Part shown: piece after piece, positions 16,342 through 26,600 of the stretch
How positions within the stretch are numbered: position 1 is the first letter of the stretch
Layout of the letters: each line of letters opens with the position of its first letter
Assembly (NCBI GenBank): GCA_964414835.1
Contig: CAYPWY010000011.1
Span: forward strand, 1 to 63,225
Source: Eshraghiella sp964414835
Lineage (GTDB): Bacteria; Bacillota; Clostridia; Lachnospirales; Lachnospiraceae
Direction of reading: 5' to 3'
DNA: 63,225 bases
Program-made: the position numbers and the translations under genes
Notes under the pieces: model-generated
Told to the model about the DNA's origin: nothing
The model's database searches: none
What the model saw: the letters and a program-made list of their open reading frames with translations, nothing else

Positions 16342-18690
16342 ATGGAATTTGCGGTGTTTATAATCAGCTTTGCGGCAATGGTTTTGTTTACGGTGCTTAT
16401 ATTCCGGTGCTCCGGTACAGGCAGCCGCAGGACGGGCAGAATTTTTCGGATTGCCGCGGCGGCGGCAGGAATTGCCATGCTGGTGTTTACGATACTTGGA
16501 TTCTGCAATGTGATAAAGGGCGGCGAAAGATTTGCGGCGGCATATGTGCTTGCAGCAGTTTTGGCATCAACGGTAATCTTGTTTTTGGCAAGGCATATCA
16601 GGAATAAAGAGATGGCGGGAGCTGTATGTTTTGGTGTACGTGCATTCATGGTGTGCGCAATGCTGGAGCTTTTCGTTTTTAATCTCAATTCAGCCCATCT
16701 TATAAAAGGCGGATATACCCGGCATGACCTTGATTTTTCACAGGCGTATATTAACGGTATTGATGATGAAAGCGGAGCCAATGCCGGTCGGTCAGATGTT
16801 ATTTTTGAATTTACGGATATTAACGAACCGGTAGGCACAATCACGTTTGATGTGGTGTCAGCGGATGGCGGTCAGGTGGATGTGTCGATAGATATGGCTG
16901 ACGATACCAATGCAGAATACCGTTCCGGGATAGCAAGTGCATCAATATTGACAGGACATGACAGAACCGCAACCATTCCATGTAATTTTTCCGGAAACGT
17001 TCATAAATTACGTTTTACATTCAGTGTCAGCGAACCGCAAAGCCTGATTGTTAAAAAAATAACAATCAATCAGCCCATAATGATTCATTTTTCCTTTGTG
17101 CGGGTGGGAATTATATGGTTTATCAGTATGTGCTGTTATATGCTGACGGCGTCAGGCGTGTTTGGAAAAGCCTTTGGTGAAAATAAGCGCACCGTAAAGC
17201 GCTGTGCTTATATTATGACAGCTTTCTTTGTACTTGCGGCATTGTGGATGACCAATTCTTACAGATACGCCGATTCTGACCATGACTTTTGGAGCGATTT
17301 TAGTTATATTGGCGGCAATCAGATTACCAAGGAGCTTGTGGATGCATTTGAGGCGGGGCAGACCTCCCTTCTTGAAGAGGTTGATGAAAAGCTTCTGGAG
17401 CTTGATAATCCTTACGATTGGAGTCAGAGAAGGGCAAATCCCGGCGATTATTTGTGGGATCATCTGCTTTATGAAGGAAAATACTATTCCTACTATGGAA
17501 TAGCGCCGTTGCTGCTTTTTATACCGTATCATCTGCTTACGGGGTATTATTTTCCAAGCATATGGGCAATATGGCTTTTCGGATGTATTGGAATCATACT
17601 CTTGACTAAGCTGTATCTTTGCATTATGGACAAATTTTTCAAAGACACACGCTCATCGCTTGTGGTAATGGGGTTGTTTATGATGCAGCTTGTAACGGGG
17701 ATATGGTTTACCTTTAACAAAGGGAATTTTTATGAGATTGCCCAGAACTGCGGTTTTGCATGTGTGACAGCCGGCGCTTATATGCTGGTAAGCTCCAACG
17801 TAATAGGCGATGGCAGTATCAAAAAGGGCAGGCTCTTCTGGTCTTCGGTATTTTTAAGTCTGGGAGTATTAAGCCGTCCTACGCTGGCGGTATACTGTAT
17901 AGCAGCCCTTGGCTTTATATGGGCGGGATTTAAGAAGCAGAGAGCATATTACAAAGAAAATGCGCTGAATAATCTTAAACAGCCCTATTATGTGTCTTAT
18001 TGGTTGTGCGCCCTTGTGCCCTTTGTCGTAATAGGCGGTGTGCAGATGCTTTACAATTACACAAGATTCGGTTCATTTATGGATTTTGGAATACAGTATT
18101 CGCTGACCATTAATGACTTTACCCAGTCGGAATATCATACCCACTTTGCAGGCATAGGCTTCTGGAATTATCTGTTTGCATTTCCAAGCTTCAGCCAGAA
18201 CTTTCCGTTTTTTATTCCGTCATCAGTGGACAAATTTAATCCTAACGGATACTATTTTGTGGCTACGGCAAATGCAGTGGGGCTTGTGTGGAAAGCACTG
18301 CCGTTGCTGGCTTATGGATATGGGCGGAAGGCATATAGAGGAACAGGTAATCCCAACAAAAGAATTTATGCTGTCATTATAGGGGTGACATGTATTTTAG
18401 CTCCGGCTGTAATTATTTTTTCCATATGGGAAAGCGGATACGGCGCCAGATATTGTGTTGATTTTGCGTGGCAGATGCTTATGGGAGCCCTTATCATAGC
18501 ATTTTCAATATGGTGCAGGGCGGGCGAAAATACCAAGAAGCACCTTAATAAGATTATGGCGGCGGCATGTCTTGTGTGTCTTGTGCTTACTTTTTCACAG
18601 ACAGTGAGCTGGATACTTGACGGGAATATGTCTAATCAGTGGAGAATGTCACTGCTTTCTTTCGGCAGACTCTTTGAATTTTGGAAGTAA
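16342..18690 (+). CDS. Polytopic membrane protein with an extracytoplasmic domain, possibly a GT-C-type glycosyltransferase
   Basis: I do not recognise the family with certainty. The 782-residue protein has four hydrophobic segments in the first 110 residues, then a soluble beta-rich stretch (about 120-245; DVIFEFTDINEPVGTITFDV). About nine or ten further membrane segments follow. After the soluble part comes an acidic loop (YRYADSDHDFW) and a loop rich in aromatic residues (LWDHLLYEGKYYSYYG). Acidic residues in the first loop after a membrane helix plus many helices recall lipid-linked-sugar GT-C enzymes. The start follows GAGGA. It appears to stand alone between the fatty-acid terminator and rubrerythrin. 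Confidence 0.5.
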   Translation: MEFAVFIISFAAMVLFTVLIFRCSGTGSRRTGRIFRIAAAAAGIAMLVFTILGFCNVIKGGERFAAAYVLAAVLASTVILFLARHIRNKEMAGAVCFGVRAFMVCAMLELFVFNLNSAHLIKGGYTRHDLDFSQAYINGIDDESGANAGRSDVIFEFTDINEPVGTITFDVVSADGGQVDVSIDMADDTNAEYRSGIASASILTGHDRTATIPCNFSGNVHKLRFTFSVSEPQSLIVKKITINQPIMIHFSFVRVGIIWFISMCCYMLTASGVFGKAFGENKRTVKRCAYIMTAFFVLAALWMTNSYRYADSDHDFWSDFSYIGGNQITKELVDAFEAGQTSLLEEVDEKLLELDNPYDWSQRRANPGDYLWDHLLYEGKYYSYYGIAPLLLFIPYHLLTGYYFPSIWAIWLFGCIGIILLTKLYLCIMDKFFKDTRSSLVVMGLFMMQLVTGIWFTFNKGNFYEIAQNCGFACVTAGAYMLVSSNVIGDGSIKKGRLFWSSVFLSLGVLSRPTLAVYCIAALGFIWAGFKKQRAYYKENALNNLKQPYYVSYWLCALVPFVVIGGVQMLYNYTRFGSFMDFGIQYSLTINDFTQSEYHTHFAGIGFWNYLFAFPSFSQNFPFFIPSSVDKFNPNGYYFVATANAVGLVWKALPLLAYGYGRKAYRGTGNPNKRIYAVIIGVTCILAPAVIIFSIWESGYGARYCVDFAWQMLMGALIIAFSIWCRAGENTKKHLNKIMAAACLVCLVLTFSQTVSWILDGNMSNQWRMSLLSFGRLFEFWK

Positions 18691-18710
18691 ATTAAAATTA
18701 AAACTGGCGG

Positions 18711-18739
18711 TTGCCAAGTTGCGATTAATGTTATATTAT
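18711..18739 (+). promoter_or_regulatory. Promoter of the rubrerythrin gene
   Basis: TTGCCA (18711-18716) and TATTAT (18734-18739) are 17 bp apart, 35 bp upstream of the start codon. Confidence 0.6.
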
Positions 18740-18773
18740 ACAAACATAAGCTTTTATATAAGGAGGTAGTTCA

Positions 18774-19313
18774 ATGGAATTAAAAGGTTCTAAAACAGAG
18801 AAAAATCTTATGACGGCTTTTTCGGGAGAGTCAGAGGCTAATAACAAATATACATATTATGCATCCAAGGCAAAGAAGGATGGGTATGTTCAGATTGCCG
18901 GCATTTTTGAAGAAACGGCAGCTAATGAGAGAGAACATGCTAAGATTTGGTTTAAGCTCCTTCATGGCGGCGCAGTTCCTTCAACGATAGATAATCTTAA
19001 AGATGCTGCTGCCGGTGAGAATTATGAGTGGACAGATATGTATGAGCGTTTCGCCAAGGAAGCCAGAGAGGAAGGTTTTGATAAGATTGCCGAGCTTTTT
19101 GAGGGTGTAGGGAAGATTGAGAAAGAACACGAAGAGAGATACCGCAAGCTTATTGAAAATGTTGAGGGAGGACTTGTATTTTCAAGAGATGGCGATTGCA
19201 TCTGGCAGTGTGCCAACTGCGGACATATCGTAATAGGTAAACAGGCACCGGATGTATGCCCTGTATGTAATCATCCTAAGGCATATTTTCAGATTAAAGC
19301 TGAAAATTATTAA
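18774..19313 (+). CDS. rbr: Rubrerythrin
   Basis: The 179-residue protein has a four-helix diiron domain (ESEANNKYTYYA, EETAANEREHA and KIEKEHEERY supply the Glu/His ligands) and a C-terminal rubredoxin-like iron site (CANCGH then CPVCNHPKAYF). Rubrerythrins reduce hydrogen peroxide in the cytoplasm of anaerobes, using electrons from rubredoxin or an NADH oxidoreductase. The strong site AGGAGGTAG precedes the ATG. No perR-like regulator is adjacent. Confidence 0.95.
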   Translation: MELKGSKTEKNLMTAFSGESEANNKYTYYASKAKKDGYVQIAGIFEETAANEREHAKIWFKLLHGGAVPSTIDNLKDAAAGENYEWTDMYERFAKEAREEGFDKIAELFEGVGKIEKEHEERYRKLIENVEGGLVFSRDGDCIWQCANCGHIVIGKQAPDVCPVCNHPKAYFQIKAENY

Positions 19314-19383
19314 CCGGGGTTTTAATGTGCTTTCTGAAGGCGCATAGATATACATTTTTATTTTTAAAGGAGAATTTTCATCA

Positions 19384-21792
19384 ATGCAGTATGGACATTT
19401 TGATCTCAAAAACAAAGAGTATGTAATCACAAGACCGGATACACCGGCACCATGGGCGAATTATCTCGGCTCACCTGAATATGGCGCAATTGTTTCCAAT
19501 AACGGAGGCGGTTACAGCTTTGTAAAAAGCGGCGCAAACGGACGTATCGCAAGATACCGTTTTAACTCCAACATCGGTCTTCCGGGAAGATATGTTTATC
19601 TTCGTGATAATGAAGCCAATGATTACTGGTCAGCTACATGGCAGCCTGTAGGCAAGCCGCTTGACCTGTACAAAACGGAGTGTCATCATGGAACAGCGTA
19701 TACCACAGTTAAGACCGATTACTCAGATATTCATTCAGAGCTTACTTATTATGTACCTTTGAATAAAACATATGAGGTATGGCGCGCTAAGGTTACCAAC
19801 AATTCTGATAAGCCTCGTAATCTTTCGGTATACGGCTTTATTGAGTTTACCAATGATAATAACTATGAGCAGGATCAGGTTAATCTTCAGTACACGCTTT
19901 TCATTACAAGAACCTCCTTTGAAGGGAATAAAATTGTTCAGCATATTAATGAGAACAGCGGCAAGGATGCAACAGGCTCCAATCACAGAGAGAGATTTTT
20001 CGGACTTGTAGGACAGCCGGTGTCGGCATATAACGGTAATCTTGACAGTTTTATCGGACCTTACAGGGATTATGGCAATCCTATTGCCGTAGAGACAGGT
20101 AAGTGTGATAATCAGTGTAACTATAACTCTAATGCGTGTGGTGCGCTTCAGTCAGACATCACTCTGGCACCGGGAGAGACGAAAGAACTGATTTATGTTC
20201 TCGGACAGAAGGACCCTAAGGCAGCTGATGAGATACTTGACACATATAAGGCGGCAGGACAGGTTGACAAGGAGCTTAAAGAGCTTATAGATTACTGGCA
20301 TGGACAGCTTAATAATTTTCAGGTTGAGACTCCTTCTGAAGAATTTAACAATATGGTTAATGTATGGAACGCTTACCAGTGCTTCATAACATTTATATGG
20401 TCAAGAGCTGCATCATTTATCTATTGCGGACTTAGAAACGGATACGGATACAGAGATACCGTACAGGATATTCAGGGTATTATCCATATTAATCCTGAGC
20501 TTGCGGCAGACAAGATTCGCTTTATGCTTTCCGCACAGGTTGACAATGGCGGCGGACTTCCGCTTGTTAAGTTTGACCATAATGCAGGTCATGAGACATG
20601 TCCGGATGAAAATGATGAGAATTCACTTTACGCTAAACAGACAGGACATCCTTCCTACCGTGCAGATGATGCGCTTTGGCTTTTCCCTACAATCGTTAAA
20701 TATATAGGTGAAAGCGGCAACAAAGGATTCCTTGATGAAGTTATCGTATATGCTAATGGAGGAGAAGATACAGTGTATGCGCACCTTAAAAATGCAATCC
20801 GTTTTTCAATGGAGAGACTTGGTGCTCATAAGATGCCTGCCGGACTTCATGCTGACTGGAATGACTGCTTAAGACTTGGCAAGAAAGGTGAATCAACATT
20901 CGTTGCATTCCAGCTTTACTATGCTATGAGTGTAATTAAGGGATATGCGCAGGAAAAGAACGATACAGAGTATGTGCAGTATATAGAGAAAGCTCAGGCA
21001 GAGCTTGGCAGGAGCCTTTCCGATTGCTGGGATGAGGACAGATTTATCCGGGGTATCAGAGAGGACGGCGTTGTTGTAGGTGCCAGGAAAGACCCTGAGG
21101 CCAATATGTGGCTTAATCCGCAGTTATGGGCTGTAATTTCAGGCTTTGCTTCTAAGGAGCAGGCTGAAACTGCTATGAATTCAGTTCATGAGATACTTAA
21201 TACACCTTACGGTGTTAAGCTTATGGAACCGCCTTATGTCGACAATTATTTTGACGGTGCCATTATGCACATCTTCAATCCTGACACTAAGGAAAACGGA
21301 GGTATCTTTTCACAGACACAGGGCTGGGCAATACTTGCAGAGGCACTTATGGGAAGGGGAGATACGGCATTTGAGTATTTCCTTGAGTCATCACCTGCCA
21401 ATATGAACGACAAGGCTGAAATAAGAGTTCTTGAGCCGTATGTTCACGGACAGTTTACAGAGTCCACACGTTCACCGTACGCAGGCCGTTCACATGTTCA
21501 CTGGCTTACAGGAACAGGTGCAACAGTTATGGTCGGCTGTGTCGAGGGTATCTGCGGCATGAGACCTAATGCGGATGGACTTGTAATCAATCCGGCGATT
21601 CCGGCTGCATGGGATGGATTTAAGATTGAGAAAAATTTCAGAGGAAAACATCTCTCAATAGACATTCAGAACCCTGATCATGTACAGAGCGGTGTTAAGT
21701 CCATAACTGTCAACGGAAAAGCCGTAGAAGGCAATTTCGTATGCCAGTGCAAAATGACAGAGCAGACTGATATTGTGGTTGTGCTTGGATAA
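19384..21792 (+). CDS. Cellobiose phosphorylase (GH94)
   Basis: The 802-residue protein has normal cellobiose-phosphorylase length. It contains an N-terminal beta-sandwich (GSPEYGAIVSNNGGGYSF), an alpha6/alpha6 catalytic barrel and a C-terminal beta domain. The general-acid Asp lies in HADWNDCL (about residues 491-494). NGYGYRDTVQDI and the C-terminal TGTGATVMVG are family motifs. It phosphorolyses cytoplasmic cellobiose to glucose-1-phosphate and glucose. Cellodextrin phosphorylase is longer, so cellobiose is the best substrate guess. No sugar transporter or regulator is next to it. AAAGGAG precedes the ATG and a terminator follows. Confidence 0.92.
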   Translation: MQYGHFDLKNKEYVITRPDTPAPWANYLGSPEYGAIVSNNGGGYSFVKSGANGRIARYRFNSNIGLPGRYVYLRDNEANDYWSATWQPVGKPLDLYKTECHHGTAYTTVKTDYSDIHSELTYYVPLNKTYEVWRAKVTNNSDKPRNLSVYGFIEFTNDNNYEQDQVNLQYTLFITRTSFEGNKIVQHINENSGKDATGSNHRERFFGLVGQPVSAYNGNLDSFIGPYRDYGNPIAVETGKCDNQCNYNSNACGALQSDITLAPGETKELIYVLGQKDPKAADEILDTYKAAGQVDKELKELIDYWHGQLNNFQVETPSEEFNNMVNVWNAYQCFITFIWSRAASFIYCGLRNGYGYRDTVQDIQGIIHINPELAADKIRFMLSAQVDNGGGLPLVKFDHNAGHETCPDENDENSLYAKQTGHPSYRADDALWLFPTIVKYIGESGNKGFLDEVIVYANGGEDTVYAHLKNAIRFSMERLGAHKMPAGLHADWNDCLRLGKKGESTFVAFQLYYAMSVIKGYAQEKNDTEYVQYIEKAQAELGRSLSDCWDEDRFIRGIREDGVVVGARKDPEANMWLNPQLWAVISGFASKEQAETAMNSVHEILNTPYGVKLMEPPYVDNYFDGAIMHIFNPDTKENGGIFSQTQGWAILAEALMGRGDTAFEYFLESSPANMNDKAEIRVLEPYVHGQFTESTRSPYAGRSHVHWLTGTGATVMVGCVEGICGMRPNADGLVINPAIPAAWDGFKIEKNFRGKHLSIDIQNPDHVQSGVKSITVNGKAVEGNFVCQCKMTEQTDIVVVLG

Positions 21793-21832
21793 TAACTTAC
21801 TAAGTCTTTCAAAACACAATTAATCAATTTAT

Positions 21833-21875
21833 AAAAAGAACGCAGTCATCCGGGCAGGCTGACTGCGTTCTTTTT
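21833..21875 (+). terminator. Rho-independent terminator after cellobiose phosphorylase
   Basis: AAAAAGAACGCAGTCA pairs with TGACTGCGTTCTTTTT around an 11-nt loop, ending in a T run. It can serve both strands. Confidence 0.85.
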
Positions 21876-21929
21876 GTGCGTTTTTGTGCGTTAAACTGTC
21901 AGGCATTTGCCTGTTTTGCTTCACGTAAA

Positions 21930-22850
21930 TTATTTATTGGCAAGCTCACATAACTCTGCCAGCATCCTGGGCAGCTCTGTCTCCATATTTTCATCTGAAA
22001 ACTGGCAGGTGCCGACAGCTTTATGGCCGCCGCCGTTGTACTTAAGCATAAGGCTTCCCACATTGACGTCGGAGGTTCTGTTAAGTATGCTGTATCCTAC
22101 CGCTGCCGAACAGCCAAGACCGCCGCGTCCGCTTACAATCCATGCGGAAATATTCTGCTCAGGATACATACTGTATATCATAAAGCGGTTGCCTGTGTAG
22201 ATTGGGTCAACACCACGCAAATCAGAAATAATAACATTGCCCTCAACACGCGTATATTTCTTTACCATTTCCTTGAATTTCTCGGTCTGCTCATTGTAAA
22301 TCTCAATACGCTCCTGTATATCGGGCAGAGCCAGAATTTCCTCTGTGGTCATAGTACGGCAGGCATCGATTAATTTCTCCATTAACTGATAGTTGGAGAT
22401 GGTAAATTGTCTCCAACGTCCAAGACCTGTACGCGGGTCCATAAGAAACCCTATAAGAATCCAACCCTTAGGATTCATAACCTCATCTATTGTAAGATTA
22501 CCGGAGTCAACCTTGTCAACTGCCTCCATCATATCATCAAATTGAGGAAAACGTTCTCTTCCGCCATAGTACTCATATATGATACGCGCACAGGAAGGGG
22601 TTATACGGCTTTCACCTTTATATTTACCTTTAAGTTCATTGCGCTCATGTTCACTTGAATGATGGTCAAACCACAGACCGCAGCCTTCAACAAAAGGAAC
22701 GTTGGCAAGACAGTCATTACTGTTGACCTCCACAAGCCCATCCTGCAAATCCTTAGGATGAGCAAATTTCCAGCAATCAATTATTCCGGCTTCCTTTAAA
22801 AGAGCACCGCAGGCCAGTCCGTCAAAATCAGAACGTGTAATTAATCTCAT
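21930..22850 (-). CDS. DHH-family phosphoesterase
   Basis: The 306-residue protein shows DHH superfamily metal motifs: TRSDFDGLACGALL (motif I), WFDHHSSEH (the DHH-type motif) and, near the C-terminus, YNGGGHKAVGTCQF, the GGGH motif of the DHHA1 domain. Relatives hydrolyse oligoribonucleotides, cyclic-di-nucleotides or polyphosphate; the substrate cannot be picked. There is no RecJ-type extension and no membrane segment, so it is cytoplasmic. It is divergent from the glycosyltransferase gene on the other strand and appears monocistronic. Confidence 0.8.
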   Translation of the reverse strand: MRLITRSDFDGLACGALLKEAGIIDCWKFAHPKDLQDGLVEVNSNDCLANVPFVEGCGLWFDHHSSEHERNELKGKYKGESRITPSCARIIYEYYGGRERFPQFDDMMEAVDKVDSGNLTIDEVMNPKGWILIGFLMDPRTGLGRWRQFTISNYQLMEKLIDACRTMTTEEILALPDIQERIEIYNEQTEKFKEMVKKYTRVEGNVIISDLRGVDPIYTGNRFMIYSMYPEQNISAWIVSGRGGLGCSAAVGYSILNRTSDVNVGSLMLKYNGGGHKAVGTCQFSDENMETELPRMLAELCELANK

Positions 22851-22935
22851 AACTCAAACACCCTTAATACATTATAGTAGTAGTGATTAATGTCCCTCTC
22901 CAAGGACAATATAATTTTACAACATTGTGGAAAAT

Positions 22936-22964
22936 TTGACAATTCTTTTTATATAAGATATGCT
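22936..22964 (+). promoter_or_regulatory. Possible promoter of the glycosyltransferase gene
   Basis: TTGACA (22936-22941) is followed after 17 bp by TATGCT (22959-22964). A second TATAAT at 22978-22983 has no -35 at the right distance. Confidence 0.4.
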
Positions 22965-23005
22965 TAAATTGATATATTATAATACTGTTGAACGAGGAAA
23001 ATAAT

Positions 23006-24703
23006 ATGTGCGGCACTAAAATAATAGAACTGGCACCTGAGAAATTTGAGAGTGCTTCAGATAAAAATAAATATATCGCCGATTCACAGGAAAAATACCT
23101 TGGATTTGTGAATGATACTGCAACTGACGGGAAAGAAGCTGTCTTAATTCTTAAAGAATATAATATGTTTGAAAACCCGGATTGTCAGGCAGTTGTCTTT
23201 GCCGACAGAGCTGTCAGTGGTAATAATGTGACGCGGGCAGAGTTAATGGACAACTGCGATATGGAAATATTCGGCATTGTATTTGAACGAAGTCTGCTTA
23301 AGAAAACCGGCTGCTTTAATAATCAGCTTGAAGGATGCTGCAATCTGGATTTTTTGTGCAGACTGTCGGAAGTGACATCAATATGCTGTATTGTGTGCAG
23401 CGCCGATGGCATCCGCAGTGTGAAATCCGGTAATGAGGCTAAAGCTTTGGCATATCTGCTGAGAAAATACATGACGGAACTGAAACAAAGCGGCTGCCTT
23501 GACAAAATTTTTATTAAGATTGCAGGTTATATGCAACAGCGGGGACTGACAGAGGAGTTCAATAATGCCGTCAACACATTTCTTAATGATTTGGACCGGT
23601 ATGAAAAAATCAATCGTGATACGGAACCGTTTTTTGTAATTATGGGAGACGAAACCTGTTATGGAGTTTTGAAAGACTTTGCCGGAAGACTGGCAGACGC
23701 ATTGGTAAGTATGGGGCAGGCAGTTCTCACCAGTGATGATAATATTTTAAACCGGATCCATAATATGAAATTTAAGGGTATTATCGGGTTTCAGGCAATG
23801 GTCTTGATGAAAAAAGATGCGGCGGGGCTCAAGGGGAAAAGACTGCTGTTCCTGTTTGATCATCCGGCATATTTTCATAATATGCTTCAGGGATTTTCGG
23901 ACGGTGATTATATTTTATGTCAGGACGAGGACTATGCGGACTATGTAAGAAAATATTACGGTGTGAAAAATGCCATACAGTTTCCTCCGGCAGGCAATAA
24001 TGTGGGAATGCCGGATTTTGATAACAGAAGTTTTGATATAGTATTTGTAGGGACATACAGCAAGCCCCGGAATACCGATTACAAAGATGAGGTTCAAAAT
24101 ACCGTTTATAAATATGTGACTGCCAATCCCGACCTGACCATAGAGCAGGCTTTATCAGAGCTTTACGGAATAGAGGGAAACCGGCTTTGTCAGGTTATGG
24201 CGACTTTGCTTTATGTCAGGAAAGATATTGTCAATTATTACAGGCATAAGGTGGTTGAAACTATAATCGCCGCCGGATACCAGCTCCATGTATATGGTGA
24301 TTCGTGGGAGGATTTTGAATCCAAATACAGATACAATCTGATAATACATCCTCAGGTTACGGTGCAGGAGATGATGGATGTATACGGCACCGCCAAAATA
24401 GGGCTGAATGTAATGACATGGCATAAAGCCGGAATGACAGAAAGAATTGCCGATATTATGCTGGCAGGCGCCGTGTGTCTTTCTGATAAAACAAGATATC
24501 TCTGTGAAAATTTTGACAATGACGAAATCGCACTTTTCGACTTGAAACATCTCGAGGAGCTTCCGAAACAGATTGAGGGGCTGCTGGGAGATGAGAAATA
24601 CAGACAGAGAGTTGCCCGCCGTGGCTATCATAAAGCAGTCAGCTGCCATACATGGAGAAAGCGGGCGGAAAAATTGTGTGAAATGGTTGAGGATATTAAT
24701 TGA
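23006..24703 (+). CDS. Glycosyltransferase-like protein (CgeB / GT group 1 type)
   Basis: The 565-residue protein is soluble. Its C-terminal third matches the CgeB-like GT-B domain: DIVFVGTYSKPRN, then YQLHVYGDSWEDF, VTVQEMMDVYGTAKIGLNVMTW and ERIADIMLAGAVCLSDKTRYL (nucleotide-sugar site). The N-terminal 200 residues are cysteine-rich and unfamiliar. The start is ATG 23006, preceded by GAGG; a TTG 18 bp upstream is less likely. Acceptor and sugar are unknown. No other polysaccharide genes are adjacent, and a strong terminator closes the unit. Confidence 0.7.
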   Translation: MCGTKIIELAPEKFESASDKNKYIADSQEKYLGFVNDTATDGKEAVLILKEYNMFENPDCQAVVFADRAVSGNNVTRAELMDNCDMEIFGIVFERSLLKKTGCFNNQLEGCCNLDFLCRLSEVTSICCIVCSADGIRSVKSGNEAKALAYLLRKYMTELKQSGCLDKIFIKIAGYMQQRGLTEEFNNAVNTFLNDLDRYEKINRDTEPFFVIMGDETCYGVLKDFAGRLADALVSMGQAVLTSDDNILNRIHNMKFKGIIGFQAMVLMKKDAAGLKGKRLLFLFDHPAYFHNMLQGFSDGDYILCQDEDYADYVRKYYGVKNAIQFPPAGNNVGMPDFDNRSFDIVFVGTYSKPRNTDYKDEVQNTVYKYVTANPDLTIEQALSELYGIEGNRLCQVMATLLYVRKDIVNYYRHKVVETIIAAGYQLHVYGDSWEDFESKYRYNLIIHPQVTVQEMMDVYGTAKIGLNVMTWHKAGMTERIADIMLAGAVCLSDKTRYLCENFDNDEIALFDLKHLEELPKQIEGLLGDEKYRQRVARRGYHKAVSCHTWRKRAEKLCEMVEDIN

Positions 24704-24722
24704 GATTAACTGACATAAGGAA

Positions 24723-24768
24723 CTCCCCTTTATGCCTTGAACAAATTAAAGGCTTAAAGGGGAGCTTT
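24723..24768 (+). terminator. Rho-independent terminator after the glycosyltransferase gene
   Basis: A 16-bp stem with one mismatch (CTCCCCTTTA... / ...TAAAGGGGAG) has a 10-nt loop and is followed by CTTTT. Confidence 0.85.
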
Positions 24769-24811
24769 TGCGTATTTAAACGCATTTATGAACGAACAGA
24801 ATAAAGTTAAA

Positions 24812-26599
24812 TCACGATTTAAGAAAATCAAACTGTGACATATAAAGCTTATAATATTCACCCTTTTGGGCAAGCAGTTCTTCATGGGAACCGCGCTCTA
24901 CAATGTCTCCGTTTTCCACATACATAATGCAGTCGGCATTTTTGATTGTGGAAAGCCTGTGTGCTATGATAAAAGAAGTTCTTCCTTTTAAAAGCTCATT
25001 AAGTCCCTTTTGGAGCACACGTTCCGTTTCGGTATCAATGCTTGAAGTCGCCTCGTCAAGAATGAGGATTTTCGGGTCTGCAAGCAAGGCTCTGGCAAAG
25101 GAAATAAGCTGACGCTGCCCTGCTGAAAGACGGCTGCCCCGCTCATTGACCTCCGTCTCATAGCCGTTTTCCATTTCCATAATGAAGTCATGTGCGCACA
25201 CTGTTTTTGCAGCGCGGATAACATCGTCATCAGAGGCATCCATATTTCCGTAGCGGATGTTATCCATTATTGTTCCGGAGAAAATAAAGCTGTCCTGCAT
25301 CATTATACCCATTTGGGTTCTCAGGGAGTGAATGGTTACAGTGGATATATCCACATTATCTATAAGCACCTGACCGGAATCCACATTGTAAAAACGGCTT
25401 ATCAGGTTGACGATTGTTGTTTTGCCGGCACCGGTAGGCCCCACTATGGCGATAGTATCGCCGGGCTTTGCCGTAAAATTAATTTTCTTGAGAACCGGAT
25501 TACCGTCATCATAAGAGAAAGCCACATCTCTGAATTCGACTTTCCCTACAATATCAGGCATATCAGCGGCATCCGGCAAATCCTTAACGGCAACCTCCTC
25601 GTCTATGGTTTCAAAAATACGCTCAAGGTATGAAATTGCAGTCAGCAGCGAATTGTAAAAGCTGGCAAGCGTATTAACAGGTGTCCAGAAACGGCTTATG
25701 TATGCCGTAAAAAGAACAAGTGTACCGACGGTGATTCCTGCGTCGCCTCCAAGCGCCCAATTAATTCCGAGAACATATATAAAACATGTTGTGATAACCG
25801 ATATTGTGTCAACACTTGGACCCATCAGAAAGTTAAATTTAACAGCCCGCATCCATGCACTTCGATAACCGCTGCTCAAATTGTTGAAAATATCAGTGTT
25901 GCGGTTCTCTCTGGTAAAGGATTGTGTAACACGTATACCATTAATGCTTTCTGCGATGTAGGCATTAAGATTGGACTGTTTATTGCTCTGAATCTGCCAT
26001 GCGTGACGCTGTCTTTTTTTGATAAAAACCACGACCGCAATAAGTATCGGAAGACCGCACAGGCACACCAGGGTCAGACGGACATTGGCCAGAAACATAA
26101 ATACTATTATGAAAACCAGATTGCACAAATCCGTGATAGTATTGATTATACCGTTTGAAAGCAAATCGCTTAAGCTGTTTACATAGTTTACGACGCGCAC
26201 CTGTATTTTCCCGTGAGGGCGGTTGTCGTAGTATGAAAACGGAAGCTCCTGCAGATGCCGGAATATATCGTAACGCAGCTTATGAATTACGTTCTGTCCG
26301 ATCTGGTTGGTTATTTTTATCTTGATGCGGAGGCTTATGGCTGAGTAAACTGCAATGACAAGGGTAAGTCCGGCATATATCAGTATTGAGCGCATATCGC
26401 CGTTGGGGATGCTTTCGTCCATTACCTTCTGGAAAAATTTAGGTATAAGCATTACAAGCGCTGAGGAGGACATCATAATGAGAATGACCAGAATCATCTG
26501 CTTCTTATAAGGAGAAACGTATCTTCCGAGGCGCTTGAGCTGGTTAATATCAAAACGGGTTTCTAAAACTTCATCAACATCATATTTGTTGCGTGCCAT
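24812..26599 (-). CDS. ABC exporter half-transporter with the intact catalytic site (second subunit)
   Basis: The 595-residue protein has six N-terminal membrane helices and a nucleotide-binding domain with GPTGAGKTT (Walker A), LSAGQRQ (signature), ILILDEATSSID (Walker B with catalytic Glu) and IAHRLST (switch His). The ATG at 26599 follows GGGAGGTGA; a GTG nine bases upstream is possible but overlaps that site. It starts immediately after the stop of the partner gene, so a heterodimer of the BmrCD/TM287-288 type is expected. It exports drugs, lipids or peptides; the substrate is unknown. Confidence 0.9.
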   Translation of the reverse strand: MARNKYDVDEVLETRFDINQLKRLGRYVSPYKKQMILVILIMMSSSALVMLIPKFFQKVMDESIPNGDMRSILIYAGLTLVIAVYSAISLRIKIKITNQIGQNVIHKLRYDIFRHLQELPFSYYDNRPHGKIQVRVVNYVNSLSDLLSNGIINTITDLCNLVFIIVFMFLANVRLTLVCLCGLPILIAVVVFIKKRQRHAWQIQSNKQSNLNAYIAESINGIRVTQSFTRENRNTDIFNNLSSGYRSAWMRAVKFNFLMGPSVDTISVITTCFIYVLGINWALGGDAGITVGTLVLFTAYISRFWTPVNTLASFYNSLLTAISYLERIFETIDEEVAVKDLPDAADMPDIVGKVEFRDVAFSYDDGNPVLKKINFTAKPGDTIAIVGPTGAGKTTIVNLISRFYNVDSGQVLIDNVDISTVTIHSLRTQMGIMMQDSFIFSGTIMDNIRYGNMDASDDDVIRAAKTVCAHDFIMEMENGYETEVNERGSRLSAGQRQLISFARALLADPKILILDEATSSIDTETERVLQKGLNELLKGRTSFIIAHRLSTIKNADCIMYVENGDIVERGSHEELLAQKGEYYKLYMSQFDFLKS

Positions 26600-26600
26600 T

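Noticed and set aside
22988..23005. TTG start giving a longer glycosyltransferase
   Set aside because: The Shine-Dalgarno GAGG lies inside this stretch and is correctly spaced for ATG 23006.
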